Source: Labrenzia sp. THAF82
GTDB taxonomy: Bacteria; Pseudomonadota; Alphaproteobacteria; Rhizobiales; Stappiaceae
Length of the DNA: 64,000 nucleotides
Direction: 5' to 3'
Assembly (NCBI RefSeq): GCF_009363435.1
Contig: NZ_CP045354.1
Span: 2,756,501-2,820,500, forward strand
The notes beneath the pieces are model-generated. The model saw only the letters and a program-made list of their open reading frames with translations. It was not told the origin of the DNA and made no database searches. The position numbers and the translations under genes are program-made. This document shows, in pieces, positions 54,219 through 63,484 of the stretch (the first letter of the stretch is position 1; each line of letters opens with the position of its first letter).

Positions 54219-55397
54219 ATGAAGCCCACCAATCCTGTCTTCACCGGTATCGATACTACCGTTTTCGAGACCATGTCCCGGCTTGCCATGGCCCATGAGG
54301 CGGTGAACCTTGGTCAAGGGTTTCCTGATGTCGATGGGCCTGAAGACATCCGTCAAAAGGCAGCTCAAGCGCTTGTTGATGGCCCCAACCAGTACCCACC
54401 GATGTTGGGTCTTCCTGAATTGCGTCAAGCCGTGGCTGCAGCCAACAAAAGGTTCTACGACCTCGATATCGACGCCGGGAGTGAAGTTATTGTGACTTCC
54501 GGTGCGACGGAAGCCTTGGCGGACTGCATCTTCGCACTGGTCTCGCCTGGCGATGAAGTTGTGCTGATCGAACCGCTCTATGATTGTTATCTGCCGCTGG
54601 TCAGGCAAGCGGGCGGAGTTCCTGTTCGGGTGAGGGTGACGCCTCCGGATTGGTCGTTGAACGAGGCGGCTCTACGCGACGCTTTTTCCGAAAAGACAAA
54701 AGCTATCCTGATCAACAATCCCATGAACCCGACAGCGAAGGTTTTTTCCGACGAGGAACTTCAGCTGGTGGCAGACCTTTGCAAAGAACATGATGCCTAC
54801 GCCATATGCGACGAAGTTTACGAGCATCTTGTTTTTGATGGGGCGGCACACAGGCCGTTGATGGCTTTTGACGGTATGCGCGAGCGCACGCTGCGTGTCG
54901 GCTCCGCCGGCAAGACCTTTTCTCTGACCGGCTGGAAGGTGGGATATATCACCGGACCAGCGCCATTGATCGACCCGATTGCGAAGGCCCATCAATGGGT
55001 CACGTTCACAACTCCGCCGAACCTGCAAAAAGCCGTTGCGTTTGGCCTTGGCAAAGATGATGCCTACTTTGAAGGTCTGGTGGGAGACCTGTCCGAAAAA
55101 CGGGATCGGATGGCCAGGGGCCTCAGCGACCTCGGATTTTCGGTTCTGCCATGCGCGGCCACTTATTTCCTGACCTGTGATGTCAGCAATCTCGGTCTCG
55201 GGGCGACGGATGTGGAAGTCTGTGAAACACTGGTCAAGCGCGCAGGTGTTGCAGCCGTTCCCGTGTCCGCCTTTTATGGCAGTGAAGCTCCGACCGGCTT
55301 CATCCGGTTTTGCTTTTGCAAGCGGGATGCGGTGATCGACGAAGCGCTCATGCGGCTAAGAACTTTTTTGACTGCAGTACAAACCGAATCTGCCTAG
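54219..55397 (+). CDS. Fold type I PLP-dependent aminotransferase
   Basis: 392 residues from ATG 54219 (GAGGAAA upstream). Aspartate/kynurenine/methionine aminotransferase group: NLGQGFPDVDGPEDIR, NQYPPMLGLPELRQAVA, substrate-binding NNPMNPTAKV, DEVYEH and PLP Lys in SAGKTFSLTGWKVGY. The likely amino donor is aromatic, methionine or glutamine-like; the exact one is not determinable. The asparaginase gene 34 bp downstream suggests an Asn/Asp catabolic operon. Confidence 0.94.
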   Translation: MKPTNPVFTGIDTTVFETMSRLAMAHEAVNLGQGFPDVDGPEDIRQKAAQALVDGPNQYPPMLGLPELRQAVAAANKRFYDLDIDAGSEVIVTSGATEALADCIFALVSPGDEVVLIEPLYDCYLPLVRQAGGVPVRVRVTPPDWSLNEAALRDAFSEKTKAILINNPMNPTAKVFSDEELQLVADLCKEHDAYAICDEVYEHLVFDGAAHRPLMAFDGMRERTLRVGSAGKTFSLTGWKVGYITGPAPLIDPIAKAHQWVTFTTPPNLQKAVAFGLGKDDAYFEGLVGDLSEKRDRMARGLSDLGFSVLPCAATYFLTCDVSNLGLGATDVEVCETLVKRAGVAAVPVSAFYGSEAPTGFIRFCFCKRDAVIDEALMRLRTFLTAVQTESA

Positions 55398-55431
55398 CCT
55401 GAAAAGACATGTTTTCAAGATGAGAAACTTT

Positions 55432-56460
55432 ATGGACAATCCGGTACTGGTCGATGTCACACGCGGCAATCTCACCGAGAGCCTGCATCGTGGCTGTGTC
55501 GCGATTTCAGATGCCTCCGGCAACATCGTGTGCAGCATTGGGGATGTCGATGCGAAGGTTTTTCCAAGATCCGCGATAAAGGCCCTTCAGGCAATCCCGC
55601 TTGTTGAATCCGGTGCCGCTGACGCACTGGACCTCAGCGATGCGGAGCTGGCGCTAGCCTGCGCCTCGCACAGCGGGGAAGAAGTGCACGCCAGCTCGGC
55701 CAAGGTTATGCTGATGAAGGCAGGCCTTACCGAAGACGATCTGGAATGCGGGCCGCAATGGCCGCAGCGTATGGAAGATGCGGCAAAACTGATCCTGACC
55801 GACGAAACACCAACCGGACTGCACAACAATTGTTCTGGCAAGCATGCCGGTTTTCTGGGTCTTGCAAAGGTCATGGGTGTCGACACGCGTGGCTATGTCG
55901 AGCCTGGTCATCCCGTTCAGCGCGAAGTCCGCCTGGTGATGGAACAGCTTACAGGTGCCACTCTTTCCGAGGACGTTTGCGGCACGGACGGGTGTTCCAT
56001 TCCGACCTATGCCTCACCTTTGACAGGGCTTGCACGCGCATTTGCATCCTTTGGAACAGGTGAGGGACTTGAGCCACTTCGAGCCGAGGCTGCCGAGCGG
56101 ATCTACAACGCTTGCATCAATGAGCCCTATATGGTGGCCGGTGCCGATCGCTTCTGTACCAAGGTCATGGAAGGCTTTCGCGGACGCGTCCTGGTTAAAA
56201 CCGGAGCGGAAGGAGTTTTTTGCGGCTCGGTGCCTGAGCTTGGCTTCGGCATAGCGCTCAAATGCGACGACGGAGCAACACGGGCCGCAGAGGTCATCAT
56301 GGCCACCATTCTGGAAGCCGTACTTGAACTCAACGAGGAAGAGGCGGCGCTTCTGGACAGTCTCGTCAATCCGCCCATTTTGACACGCAGGGGCGTACAG
56401 GCGGGACATATGAAGCCGACAGACGAGTTATTGAGCGCCCTAAAAACTGCGTTGCCCTAA
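55432..56460 (+). CDS. L-asparaginase, rhizobial/thermolabile type II (PF06089)
   Basis: 342 residues from ATG 55432; an ATG four codons upstream at 55420 is also possible. Signatures are VTRGNLTESLHRG, LALACASHSGEEVHA, the NNCSGKHAGFLG loop carrying the likely catalytic Ser/Lys and CGTDGCSIPTYASPL. The enzyme hydrolyses asparagine to aspartate and ammonia. It follows the aminotransferase, so the two probably act in sequence on amino-acid nitrogen. Confidence 0.94.
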   Translation: MDNPVLVDVTRGNLTESLHRGCVAISDASGNIVCSIGDVDAKVFPRSAIKALQAIPLVESGAADALDLSDAELALACASHSGEEVHASSAKVMLMKAGLTEDDLECGPQWPQRMEDAAKLILTDETPTGLHNNCSGKHAGFLGLAKVMGVDTRGYVEPGHPVQREVRLVMEQLTGATLSEDVCGTDGCSIPTYASPLTGLARAFASFGTGEGLEPLRAEAAERIYNACINEPYMVAGADRFCTKVMEGFRGRVLVKTGAEGVFCGSVPELGFGIALKCDDGATRAAEVIMATILEAVLELNEEEAALLDSLVNPPILTRRGVQAGHMKPTDELLSALKTALP

Positions 56461-56475
56461 CTGGTGTTAGAGCCT

Positions 56476-56925
56476 TTAAAGTTTCTTTTCCATCAGGACC
56501 TTGTTGCCGGCTCTTTGTGTCTCTTGCCAGCCTAATCGGTTGTAGAGCGCGACATTTTCCGGCATTGCAACGTGGGTCGTAAGGTGGATTGCGAGGATTT
56601 TTTTCGTTCTCGCCGCGTCTTCCACAGCGCCAATCAACGCCTTGCCAACGCCTTGTCCCTTGAAATCGGGATCAACGGCAATGTTGGTCAAATGAGAGAT
56701 GCGTCCGTTGACGGAAAGAATTGCACAGCCTGCTATGCGGTTGTCGGTCTCTGCGATGAACACTTCGTTGTCGGCGATGTCCTCATCAATTCCGGCAGAA
56801 ACATCCGGCAGATCGCTGAGCTTTATTCTTACTGGTGCATAGGCCCTTTCAATGCACGTTTTCAGGGCTGCTGCGTCTTGCAATTCAGCCTTTCGAATGG
56901 CTGTGATGGCAGAAGTATTGTTCAT
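56476..56925 (-). CDS. GNAT-family N-acetyltransferase
   Basis: 149 residues from ATG 56925. The acetyl-CoA-binding motif A, VDPDFKGQGVGKALIGAVEDAA, and the motif B region ALYNRLGWQET are clear. The substrate is unknown. Its start is 13 nt from the start of the divergent dimethylarginine hydrolase gene, so the two promoters overlap and the pair is co-controlled. Confidence 0.92.
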   Translation of the reverse strand: MNNTSAITAIRKAELQDAAALKTCIERAYAPVRIKLSDLPDVSAGIDEDIADNEVFIAETDNRIAGCAILSVNGRISHLTNIAVDPDFKGQGVGKALIGAVEDAARTKKILAIHLTTHVAMPENVALYNRLGWQETQRAGNKVLMEKKL

Positions 56926-56937
56926 TGGAGATCCGTT

Positions 56938-57738
56938 ATGACGCACCGCCCCGGCCTGTCATTTCAGTTTACACATGCGATTACCCGAACGCCTGCCAAC
57001 AGTGTTGCCAACGGTATCCGGGCGGTCGATAGCGGTGACCCGAGCGGTGAAAAATTTCGCGAAGAGCATGAGCTCTATGTCAAGGCTCTGCAAGAGGCAG
57101 GCCTGAGTGTCGATGTTTTACCGGCGCTTGAGGCCTTTCCGGACAGCTGTTTTGTCGAAGATCCCGCATTTTGTCTGCCAAATGCCGCCATCCAGCTGCG
57201 GCCTGGAACACAGAGCCGGTTGGGTGAAGGCAAGGAGATCCGTGCCGCGCTGGAAAGTCATTTTGAAAAGGTGGAGGTGCTGCCAGGCAATGGCCATGTG
57301 GATGGTGGCGACGTACTGATGCTTGACGACACTATCCTGATAGGTCTTTCAGCACGGACCGACAGGGATGGCGCTGACGCCTTTGCGAAATTGCTGGGTG
57401 ATTGGGGGTATCGCGCAGCAGTTTGCGAAACTCCCCAGGGAGTTCTTCATTTCAAGACGGCTTGTTCCACACTTGGCGACGGCGTGATCCTTGCAACACG
57501 TGTCATGGCCGAGAGCGGGTTTTTCGACGGTAGGCAGGTCGTGATTGTGCCTGAAGGCGAGGACTATGCTGCCAATGTGATCCGGGTGAACGATGTTGTT
57601 CTTGTGCCCGAGGGATACCCGGGAACGCTGGCAGCGATCGAGAAAGCTGGCTTTAAAACTGTGGTCCTGCCAACACATGAAGCGCGCAAGGTCGACGGAG
57701 GATTATCCTGTCTGTCCTTGCGATTTGCGCGTAGCTAA
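56938..57738 (+). CDS. Dimethylarginine dimethylaminohydrolase
   Basis: 266 residues from ATG 56938. Amidinotransferase-fold hydrolase of the DDAH type: SCFVEDPAF substrate loop, GNGHVDGGDVL with catalytic Asp/His, HFKTACSTLGDG (His161) and nucleophile Cys258 in GGLSCLSL. It hydrolyses methylated arginine to citrulline and dimethylamine. It is head-to-head with the GNAT gene, and the ribosome site GGAG is in the 12-nt gap. Confidence 0.92.
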   Translation: MTHRPGLSFQFTHAITRTPANSVANGIRAVDSGDPSGEKFREEHELYVKALQEAGLSVDVLPALEAFPDSCFVEDPAFCLPNAAIQLRPGTQSRLGEGKEIRAALESHFEKVEVLPGNGHVDGGDVLMLDDTILIGLSARTDRDGADAFAKLLGDWGYRAAVCETPQGVLHFKTACSTLGDGVILATRVMAESGFFDGRQVVIVPEGEDYAANVIRVNDVVLVPEGYPGTLAAIEKAGFKTVVLPTHEARKVDGGLSCLSLRFARS

Positions 57739-57750
57739 ACGTTAACGCTT

Positions 57751-59121
57751 TCAAGCGGCGACCTGATTGCCGTTGACCGTCAGGTTCGAAAACTCGGAAT
57801 TGTTGTTCAATTCGCCCGTGGCGCGTTCCAGCCAGCGAAATCCGTTGATGCCGCCTCGTTTCGAACCCTGGACGATGTTGCCGGTGATGACCGCAGGCCC
57901 TGCGCCATCAACGACTGTCACGGCAATACCCGTTCCGCAGTCTTTGAGAACGTTTTGTGAGGCTGTCACGTTGCGCATATAAGGACCCCATCCGAGCATC
58001 ATTCCAAACTTTGGTGCGCCTTCAATAATGTTCCCGGTCAAGGCCGTATCCGCTTCTGCGGCAATACCGATACCAAAGCCGGCGACTTCCGGCGGGTAGG
58101 GACCGGTTTCGGAAATGTTGCGAATGAGATTGCCGGAACAAACCGCCATACGTCCGCCATCCATGAAATTGGCAATGGAGATGCCAGTCGTGCCACCGTC
58201 CACGATATTGTTGGAAATCACAGCACCCTGAAATCCGAATTCCGAATAGATCGCGGTCTCGCCGGACCGTAGGCATGAATTGCCGATGATTTGAACGTTC
58301 GAGCCGGTGTTCGACCGGATTGCTGAGAACGCGCAATCCGCGACCCGGTTGTTGGCGATCATCACACCGTGGGCGCGAAATACATTGATACCGTTGCCGA
58401 ACTGGCCGGTACCGCCATATCTGGCGCTGATGCGTTCAACCCGATTTCCGGAGACGATTGTTCCGTCTTCGCCCTCACGCCAGCGATGGACCCAGATCCC
58501 GCCATTGGCACAGTCGGTAACAGTGTTTCCGGTTATGGCCAGGCCGGCAGCCTCGTTGGAACGCAAGCCGGCTTCCGCTGCGCCCGAAATCCGGCAGTTT
58601 TCAACCCGCCCGGAACACCGGTCCAAGACGGCACCCATTTTGGCTGAGCCCGCGATTTCGCAGTTGTCGATCACCAGATTGCGCACGCCGATGAAATGCA
58701 GCAAGCCTTCCGTGAAATCACCGATCGAGCGGTTCGCGCCGTCGAAAGTTATGCCGGTGAGACCGATATTCGTAACGCCTTCGGCGCGCACCAACTGGCC
58801 GCCCCCGCCCTGATAGACAAGACGCGTTCGCCCAGGGACACCGACAATCAGTGTGCCGGAGGGAAGGCGAAGATTGGCGACTGGATAGGTTCCTGCAGGC
58901 AAAAAGAGCGCGCGTCCGCGTTCCACCGCCCTGTTAACAGCATTTTGAAACTGAGCAGTCTGATCGTCGGCAGCATTTGGAAGCAGCCCAAGATCCGCGG
59001 AATCGATGGATCCCCTGAGGTCGGCAACTTTCATTTGCGCGGTGGCAGCTGTCCCAGAAAGGCACAGTGCTGTCCCGGCAAGAAACGTGCGGCGGCTCAG
59101 TTTTGCTAAGTCTCGTGTCAT
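57751..59121 (-). CDS. TIGR03808-like Tat-exported parallel beta-helix protein
   Basis: 456 residues. Twin-arginine signal (SRRTFLAGTALCLSG, cleavage near TAQ), then ~20 beta-helix coils with recurring N-rich turns (VENCRISGAAEAGLRSNEA, ITGNTVTDCANGGIWV, ISNNIVDGG). PbH1-like repeats are typical of carbohydrate-active or adhesive surface proteins. It matches what I know of the TIGR03808 family in Hyphomicrobiales, whose function is unknown. Convergent with the dimethylarginine hydrolase gene. Confidence 0.92.
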   Translation of the reverse strand: MTRDLAKLSRRTFLAGTALCLSGTAATAQMKVADLRGSIDSADLGLLPNAADDQTAQFQNAVNRAVERGRALFLPAGTYPVANLRLPSGTLIVGVPGRTRLVYQGGGGQLVRAEGVTNIGLTGITFDGANRSIGDFTEGLLHFIGVRNLVIDNCEIAGSAKMGAVLDRCSGRVENCRISGAAEAGLRSNEAAGLAITGNTVTDCANGGIWVHRWREGEDGTIVSGNRVERISARYGGTGQFGNGINVFRAHGVMIANNRVADCAFSAIRSNTGSNVQIIGNSCLRSGETAIYSEFGFQGAVISNNIVDGGTTGISIANFMDGGRMAVCSGNLIRNISETGPYPPEVAGFGIGIAAEADTALTGNIIEGAPKFGMMLGWGPYMRNVTASQNVLKDCGTGIAVTVVDGAGPAVITGNIVQGSKRGGINGFRWLERATGELNNNSEFSNLTVNGNQVAA

Positions 59122-59231
59122 CTAACGGGCCAATTGCTTTCAAGCGTCCCACAATGGGAGGCAATGTCAGGGTTTGACCTGAACTCAGCAAAGGGCGTGC
59201 CGGAACCTGCTCTGGTGATGACGTTGAACAA

Positions 59232-59264
59232 GAAAAACCGGCCGGGAGGTGCGCCCGGCCGGTG
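59232..59264 (-). terminator. Rho-independent terminator of the YHS-protein gene
   Basis: On the minus strand ACCGGCCGGG-CGCACCT-CCCGGCCGGT is followed by TTTTTCT, a 10-bp GC-rich stem 31 nt past the stop. Confidence 0.92.
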
Positions 59265-59295
59265 TTTCAAGCGATCCTAGTGTGACAAGAGGGGA

Positions 59296-59769
59296 TCACA
59301 GATCGCTTGGGGAGACGTCTTTGATGTCTGTCCAGTTGGTGTCGGCGTTCGTGATGTGGCCCGGGATGTCCTTGTTCCAGCGTTCCTGGATGGACTGGGA
59401 AAGGTTCAGGTAGAGCTTGCCATCAACGATCTTCCAAAGGTCGGGATCGCCATCGACTTTTACGCCCATTGCCGTACCAAAGGCACAGAAGCCACCGTAC
59501 TGCGGAAGGTATTTGGCTGGGTCAGCCTTGAAAAGGTCGCGGTTTTCTTCCGAAGTAAAGCGATAGGTTGCGCCGTTATGTACTTCGGTAATCTGGAAAT
59601 CGCCGGCCTGAGGAGCGCCGTTGGTGAAATAAGAGACCGGGTCGACACCGCGAAGTGCGAGGCCGGTAATCGTCGCGTTGACATCGGCTCCGGCGGCCAA
59701 GGCACCGGAAACAAGTCCAGCAAAGACAACGAGCGTAGCTGCTGTGCCGCGGATCAGGTTTTTGAACAT
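59296..59769 (-). CDS. Secreted YHS-domain protein
   Basis: 157 residues from ATG 59769 (the longer frame includes a poor N-terminus). Signal peptide ~1-25 (VFAGLVSGALAA). The YHS domain covers ~35-110: LALRGVDPVSYFTNG, the ATYRFTSEENRDLFKADPAKYLPQYGGFCAFGTAMG core with a Cys that binds metal in some relatives. YHS domains act in metal or heme handling. It is divergent from the TetR regulator, with two operator copies between. Confidence 0.92.
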   Translation of the reverse strand: MFKNLIRGTAATLVVFAGLVSGALAAGADVNATITGLALRGVDPVSYFTNGAPQAGDFQITEVHNGATYRFTSEENRDLFKADPAKYLPQYGGFCAFGTAMGVKVDGDPDLWKIVDGKLYLNLSQSIQERWNKDIPGHITNADTNWTDIKDVSPSDL

Positions 59770-59841
59770 TTCAGAATTCTCCCACGTAAGTGTTCGTGTG
59801 TTGAACAAGCAGCCGAACGAAAGAAGGTTGTAACTCACTAA

Positions 59842-59925
59842 TTAGGAACTAATTGGTTCCTAACAACGCGTGGATATTTGTCTCTGTTCGGTATGTTTGA
59901 TATAGTATTAGGAACCAATTGGTAC
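59842..59925. promoter_or_regulatory. Twin TetR operators between the YHS gene and tetR
   Basis: Site 1 (59842-59863) is TTAGGAAC-TAATTG-GTTCCTAA with perfect 8-bp arms. Site 2 (59908-59925) is TTAGGAACCAATTGGTAC, an imperfect copy of the same arms. Site 2 overlaps a TATAGT-like -10 element before tetR. Both lie in the divergent region, so the TetR protein likely represses its own gene and the YHS gene. Confidence 0.8.
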
Positions 59926-59984
59926 AAAACACAAGGCCGTGATCGCACGTGACAGGTCTGTGAGTGACCCATCTTGGAGGTAGA

Positions 59985-60572
59985 ATGGCGAGACCGCGCG
60001 AATTTGATGCCGATGAGGCGATGGACAAGGCCATGGGGCTGTTTTGGCAAGTCGGCTATGAACAGGCCTCCTTGTCTGAACTTCTTGCGGCGATGGAGAT
60101 CACGAAGGGATCTTTTTACAAGGCCTTTCAAGACAAGCAGTCCATCTACCTTGCTGCACTTGAAAGATACAACGACAAGGTCATCAGCGGGACAGCTGCC
60201 TTTCTGACAGATCCAAATCAGGGATCAGGTCGTGCCCGCATCCTGGGACTGTTTGGCAAAGTTGCTGAAGAAGTCCGGCGGAACGGCGATCGACTGGGAT
60301 GCTTTTTGTGCAATGCGCTTGTCGACAAGGCGGCTGAGGACGAGGAAGCGGAAGCAAAACTGCAGGCCATGGTCCATCGTCTGGAGAACGCTTTTTTTCA
60401 TGCTCTGATAGATGACCAGCGCTTGAGCGAAGCAGCTGCAAGAGAAACAGCACGCGGAATTCTGTCGATCTATTTTGGTCTGAGAGTTCTGGGCCGTGCT
60501 GGTCTGGCAGGGCAAATGGCCGGCGACTGTATCCGTCAGGTCGAGCGACTGCTTGACCAGGAGGGGCGCTAG
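59985..60572 (+). CDS. TetR-family transcriptional regulator
   Basis: 195 residues from ATG 59985 (TTGGAGG upstream). N-terminal TetR helix-turn-helix (REFDADEAMDKAMGLFWQVGYEQASLSELLAAMEITKGSFYKAF, with the YKAF end of the recognition helix) and an all-helical effector domain containing the short loop LGCFLCNALVDKAAED, a pattern seen in the group that senses electrophiles or reactive thiols through Cys. Candidate sensor cysteines: the two in GCFLCN. Confidence 0.93.
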   Translation: MARPREFDADEAMDKAMGLFWQVGYEQASLSELLAAMEITKGSFYKAFQDKQSIYLAALERYNDKVISGTAAFLTDPNQGSGRARILGLFGKVAEEVRRNGDRLGCFLCNALVDKAAEDEEAEAKLQAMVHRLENAFFHALIDDQRLSEAAARETARGILSIYFGLRVLGRAGLAGQMAGDCIRQVERLLDQEGR

Positions 60573-60605
60573 GTCCGTGGCTGCGACGACAATCGCAGAT
60601 CCGTG

Positions 60606-61220
60606 TCAGCTGCTTTGCAAACGCCTTGCGGTCTCTTGCAGAATACGAACCGCTGCATCCTCAACACATGGGAGGGAAGGGCGCGTGTCAATCTTGCCTT
60701 TGGGAAGCGTTGGCACGTGGATGAAGATGCTTGGAATGCCTGAGCCGATGGAATCCCAAAGGGTTGCGTTGCAAAGGTAAGTACCGGCGTTGTTGGACAG
60801 CCTAACCGGTGCACCACTGCTTCTGGCCGCCTCAAGCAAGGCACGTGCTGGCAGTGTCGAGCTTCGCGATCTTTCGCCGTTAGCCTGAAGTTCCGGTTGC
60901 CTGGGGCTAACTCCGACGGCGTCCGGGCGCACTCGCACGGCCTGGTTCACGGCCCGTGTTTCAATGTTGATTGTGCGGCGTGTGCCATCAACGCCGAAAT
61001 GAATGATCGCATCAGGCTTTACAGATCGGCGCAGTCGAGCCGTCTCCATTTCGCGTCCTGCCCAGCTGGTCGGCAAGACCTCAAAGACAAAGGACACACC
61101 GCGATGTTTTCGACCCAGCCGTTTTGGCAGTCGGTGCATCAACATTTCCGTCGGATTGACAGGGCTTCCGGGAAAGGGCGAAAAGCCGGTCACAAGGATT
61201 GTTTTGTTCGCTCTGCACAT
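60606..61220 (-). CDS. pcp: Pyroglutamyl-peptidase I (pyrrolidone-carboxylate peptidase)
   Basis: 204 residues. Opening ILVTGFSPFPGSPVNPTE; catalytic triad Glu87 (in NIETRAVN), Cys150 (GTYLCNATLW) and His168 (FIHVPTLP). The enzyme removes N-terminal pyroglutamate from peptides. It begins 6 nt after the MeaB stop, so both are read from one transcript. C-terminal end is slightly short compared with the family (~215). Confidence 0.93.
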   Translation of the reverse strand: MCRANKTILVTGFSPFPGSPVNPTEMLMHRLPKRLGRKHRGVSFVFEVLPTSWAGREMETARLRRSVKPDAIIHFGVDGTRRTINIETRAVNQAVRVRPDAVGVSPRQPELQANGERSRSSTLPARALLEAARSSGAPVRLSNNAGTYLCNATLWDSIGSGIPSIFIHVPTLPKGKIDTRPSLPCVEDAAVRILQETARRLQSS

Positions 61221-61226
61221 TGGCTC

Positions 61227-62216
61227 TTAATTCTCCAGACCGATCAAACCCGCCAACTCATCCACAGCAAGAGAGACGGACGTTTTTCCAGCCCTCACAC
61301 TCTCTTCCAGATGATTCAGGCGGCCTGCAGTTTTCGAATTGGTCTTGAGCGCCTCCATCATGCGCTGCTGCAGCATATCCCACATCCAGGCAACCTGTTG
61401 CCGGCTGCGCTTGTCGTTCCATTCACCAGTTGCTTGCATCTTGTCTCGATAGTGAAGGACTTGCTGCCACAATTCTCGCAAGCCTTCATTCGCAAGGCCC
61501 GAGATTGTGACGACAGGCGGAGACCAGTTGGGGGACTTCGGTGCAAGAATGTGCAGAGCAGCCCGATAGTCCGAAGCTGCCGACCGGGCTCTAAGAGCAC
61601 CTTCGCCTTCAGCCTTGTTGACGGCAATCATGTCCGCGATCTCAAGGACACCCTTTTTGATACCCTGAAGTTCATCCCCGGCGCCTGGCAGCATCAGAAC
61701 CAAAAAGAAATCGACCATATCCGCAACAGTGGTTTCCGATTGGCCGATGCCAACGGTTTCAACCAGAATGACGTCAAAGCCTGCCGCTTCACAAAGAAGC
61801 ATCGTTTCCCGTGTTTTGGCGGCAACGCCTCCGAGCGTTCCGGCGGATGGTGACGGGCGAATGAAGGCATTTTCGTCTACCGCGAGACGTGCCATCCGTG
61901 TCTTGTCGCCAAGGATCGATCCCCCAGTACGGGTGGAAGAGGGATCAACCGCCAGAACGGCGACCCTGTGACCAGCATGCGTCAGATTGGATCCGAGCGT
62001 GTCTATCGTTGTTGATTTTCCGACCCCGGGGACACCGGTTATGCCAACCCTTATGGCCCTGCCTGTCAGGGGCAAAAGATCCTGAATGAGCTGATGCGCC
62101 AGGTGTCGATGATCTGCCTTCTTTGATTCCACTAAAGTGATCGCGCGGGCGAGTGCGGCACGTTTGCCGTTTTTTAGATCCTGCAGAAGGCGAGAAGGGT
62201 CGAATGTCTGTGCCAT
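61227..62216 (-). CDS. meaB: Methylmalonyl-CoA mutase-associated GTPase MeaB
   Basis: 329 residues. G3E-type GTPase: P-loop GVTGVPGVGKST preceded by RVGI, switch-like DPSSTRTGGSILGDKTRM, ETVGIGQSE and NKAEG for guanine recognition, with a helical C-terminal dimerisation region. It loads and protects the adenosylcobalamin cofactor of methylmalonyl-CoA mutase. No mutase gene is in the window. The metH-linked B12 economy makes sense of it. Co-transcribed with pcp. Confidence 0.96.
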   Translation of the reverse strand: MAQTFDPSRLLQDLKNGKRAALARAITLVESKKADHRHLAHQLIQDLLPLTGRAIRVGITGVPGVGKSTTIDTLGSNLTHAGHRVAVLAVDPSSTRTGGSILGDKTRMARLAVDENAFIRPSPSAGTLGGVAAKTRETMLLCEAAGFDVILVETVGIGQSETTVADMVDFFLVLMLPGAGDELQGIKKGVLEIADMIAVNKAEGEGALRARSAASDYRAALHILAPKSPNWSPPVVTISGLANEGLRELWQQVLHYRDKMQATGEWNDKRSRQQVAWMWDMLQQRMMEALKTNSKTAGRLNHLEESVRAGKTSVSLAVDELAGLIGLEN

Positions 62217-62390
62217 GGTTCAACGCTTAGCGCAGGTAAAGGCAAAGGTCACTGCCGCAAAAGGGAGAACCATGACGCTTCATCGGCAAGGTGTGATCAA
62301 AATCCGGCTGGAAACTCATTCTAACTTGGCAGTTTCACCTGATGCCGTGTTAATAACATCGAATTCGATCAACGATTTTTCAGGTACAGC

Positions 62391-63428
62391 ATGACACCCC
62401 TTTCTTATTTGAAAGCTCCGCTATGGGTTCTTGGGCTGGCAGGGACTGACAAGTCGCCTCGGAAAAACCCGCTGCTTGGCAGTGAACGCCTGAATACCTG
62501 GGGGCTGCATAAAAAGCGGGTGAAACTGGCTGCAAACATGGCTGCGGCTCGCAGGGCTCGTCTTGCACGACTTGTTGCTCCGGAAGAGCACACTTTTTTC
62601 GACGAAAACGGCTACTTTCTCGTACATGATTTCCTACCTGCCGAGGTCTACGCTCAGCTAAAGGAAGAAGTATTCAATCAGGCGCTGGAAGCACGCGAAA
62701 TGCGGCAAGGGCAGGCGGTAACGCGGATGACCATGCTGCCGCCGTCGCTTCTGAGCAAAAACCCGGCGCTGGCACAAGCCGTACGCGACTCGCGCGCGCT
62801 TAACATGATCCGCTACGCGGCCTCGCAAGGCGGACATCCGCTCAGTTTTATTCAGACTGTGCTGGTTGAGCCGCAAAAGGTGAAGAAGAAAGACCCTCAG
62901 TCAGATGCACATGCCGACACGTTCCATGCCACCTCAAAAGCCTGGCTCTTTCTTCAAGACGTTGGTGAAGAGGATGGTCCCTTTTTCTTTGTGCCAGGCT
63001 CGCACAAGCTAACCAAAGACCGTCTCGACTGGGAATACGAGTGTTCGTTGACAGCGGCAAAGGATCCACGGTCACACCACGCGAGTGGCTCGTTCCGGAT
63101 CAAGCGGGAAGAACTATCAGACCTTGGCCTGCCGCAACCGGTCAAGATGGCGGTTCCTGAGAACACGCTTGTGGTCGCCGATACCTTTGCTTTTCACGGT
63201 CGTACGCCTTCCGACAAGCCGACGGTTCGCTCTGAGATCCATTGGCATATGCGCCGAAATCCATTTCTTCCCTGGACAGGTGGTGACGTAAAGTCCCTTC
63301 CGTTCATTCAAGAGCGGGGTATGCCGATTTTGATGGATCTGGCGGACACGGCCGAAAAGGCACTCAAGATGCGCAACGTCTGGCGGCCTGTCGGCGAAGT
63401 CATGGTGAAATCGGAGCCACATGTTTGA
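62391..63428 (+). CDS. Phytanoyl-CoA dioxygenase (PhyH)-family protein
   Basis: 345 residues from ATG 62391. Fe(II)/2-oxoglutarate dioxygenase fold: facial triad His174 and Asp176 (DAHADTFH) and His259 (AFHGRTP), plus a following Arg as likely 2-oxoglutarate ligand. The ~65-residue N-terminal part is extra. The family hydroxylates fatty acyl-CoAs or small metabolites; the substrate here is unknown. It is divergent from meaB (174 bp). Confidence 0.88.
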   Translation: MTPLSYLKAPLWVLGLAGTDKSPRKNPLLGSERLNTWGLHKKRVKLAANMAAARRARLARLVAPEEHTFFDENGYFLVHDFLPAEVYAQLKEEVFNQALEAREMRQGQAVTRMTMLPPSLLSKNPALAQAVRDSRALNMIRYAASQGGHPLSFIQTVLVEPQKVKKKDPQSDAHADTFHATSKAWLFLQDVGEEDGPFFFVPGSHKLTKDRLDWEYECSLTAAKDPRSHHASGSFRIKREELSDLGLPQPVKMAVPENTLVVADTFAFHGRTPSDKPTVRSEIHWHMRRNPFLPWTGGDVKSLPFIQERGMPILMDLADTAEKALKMRNVWRPVGEVMVKSEPHV

Positions 63429-63484
63429 AGCGGCTGCGCGAATGATTGCCAACTAGGCCGCGGCAATTGGCATCCACGCGGTTG

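Noticed and set aside
60897..61853. 318-codon plus-strand frame opposite pcp and meaB
   Set aside because: Shadow of two well-conserved genes; product unrecognisable.
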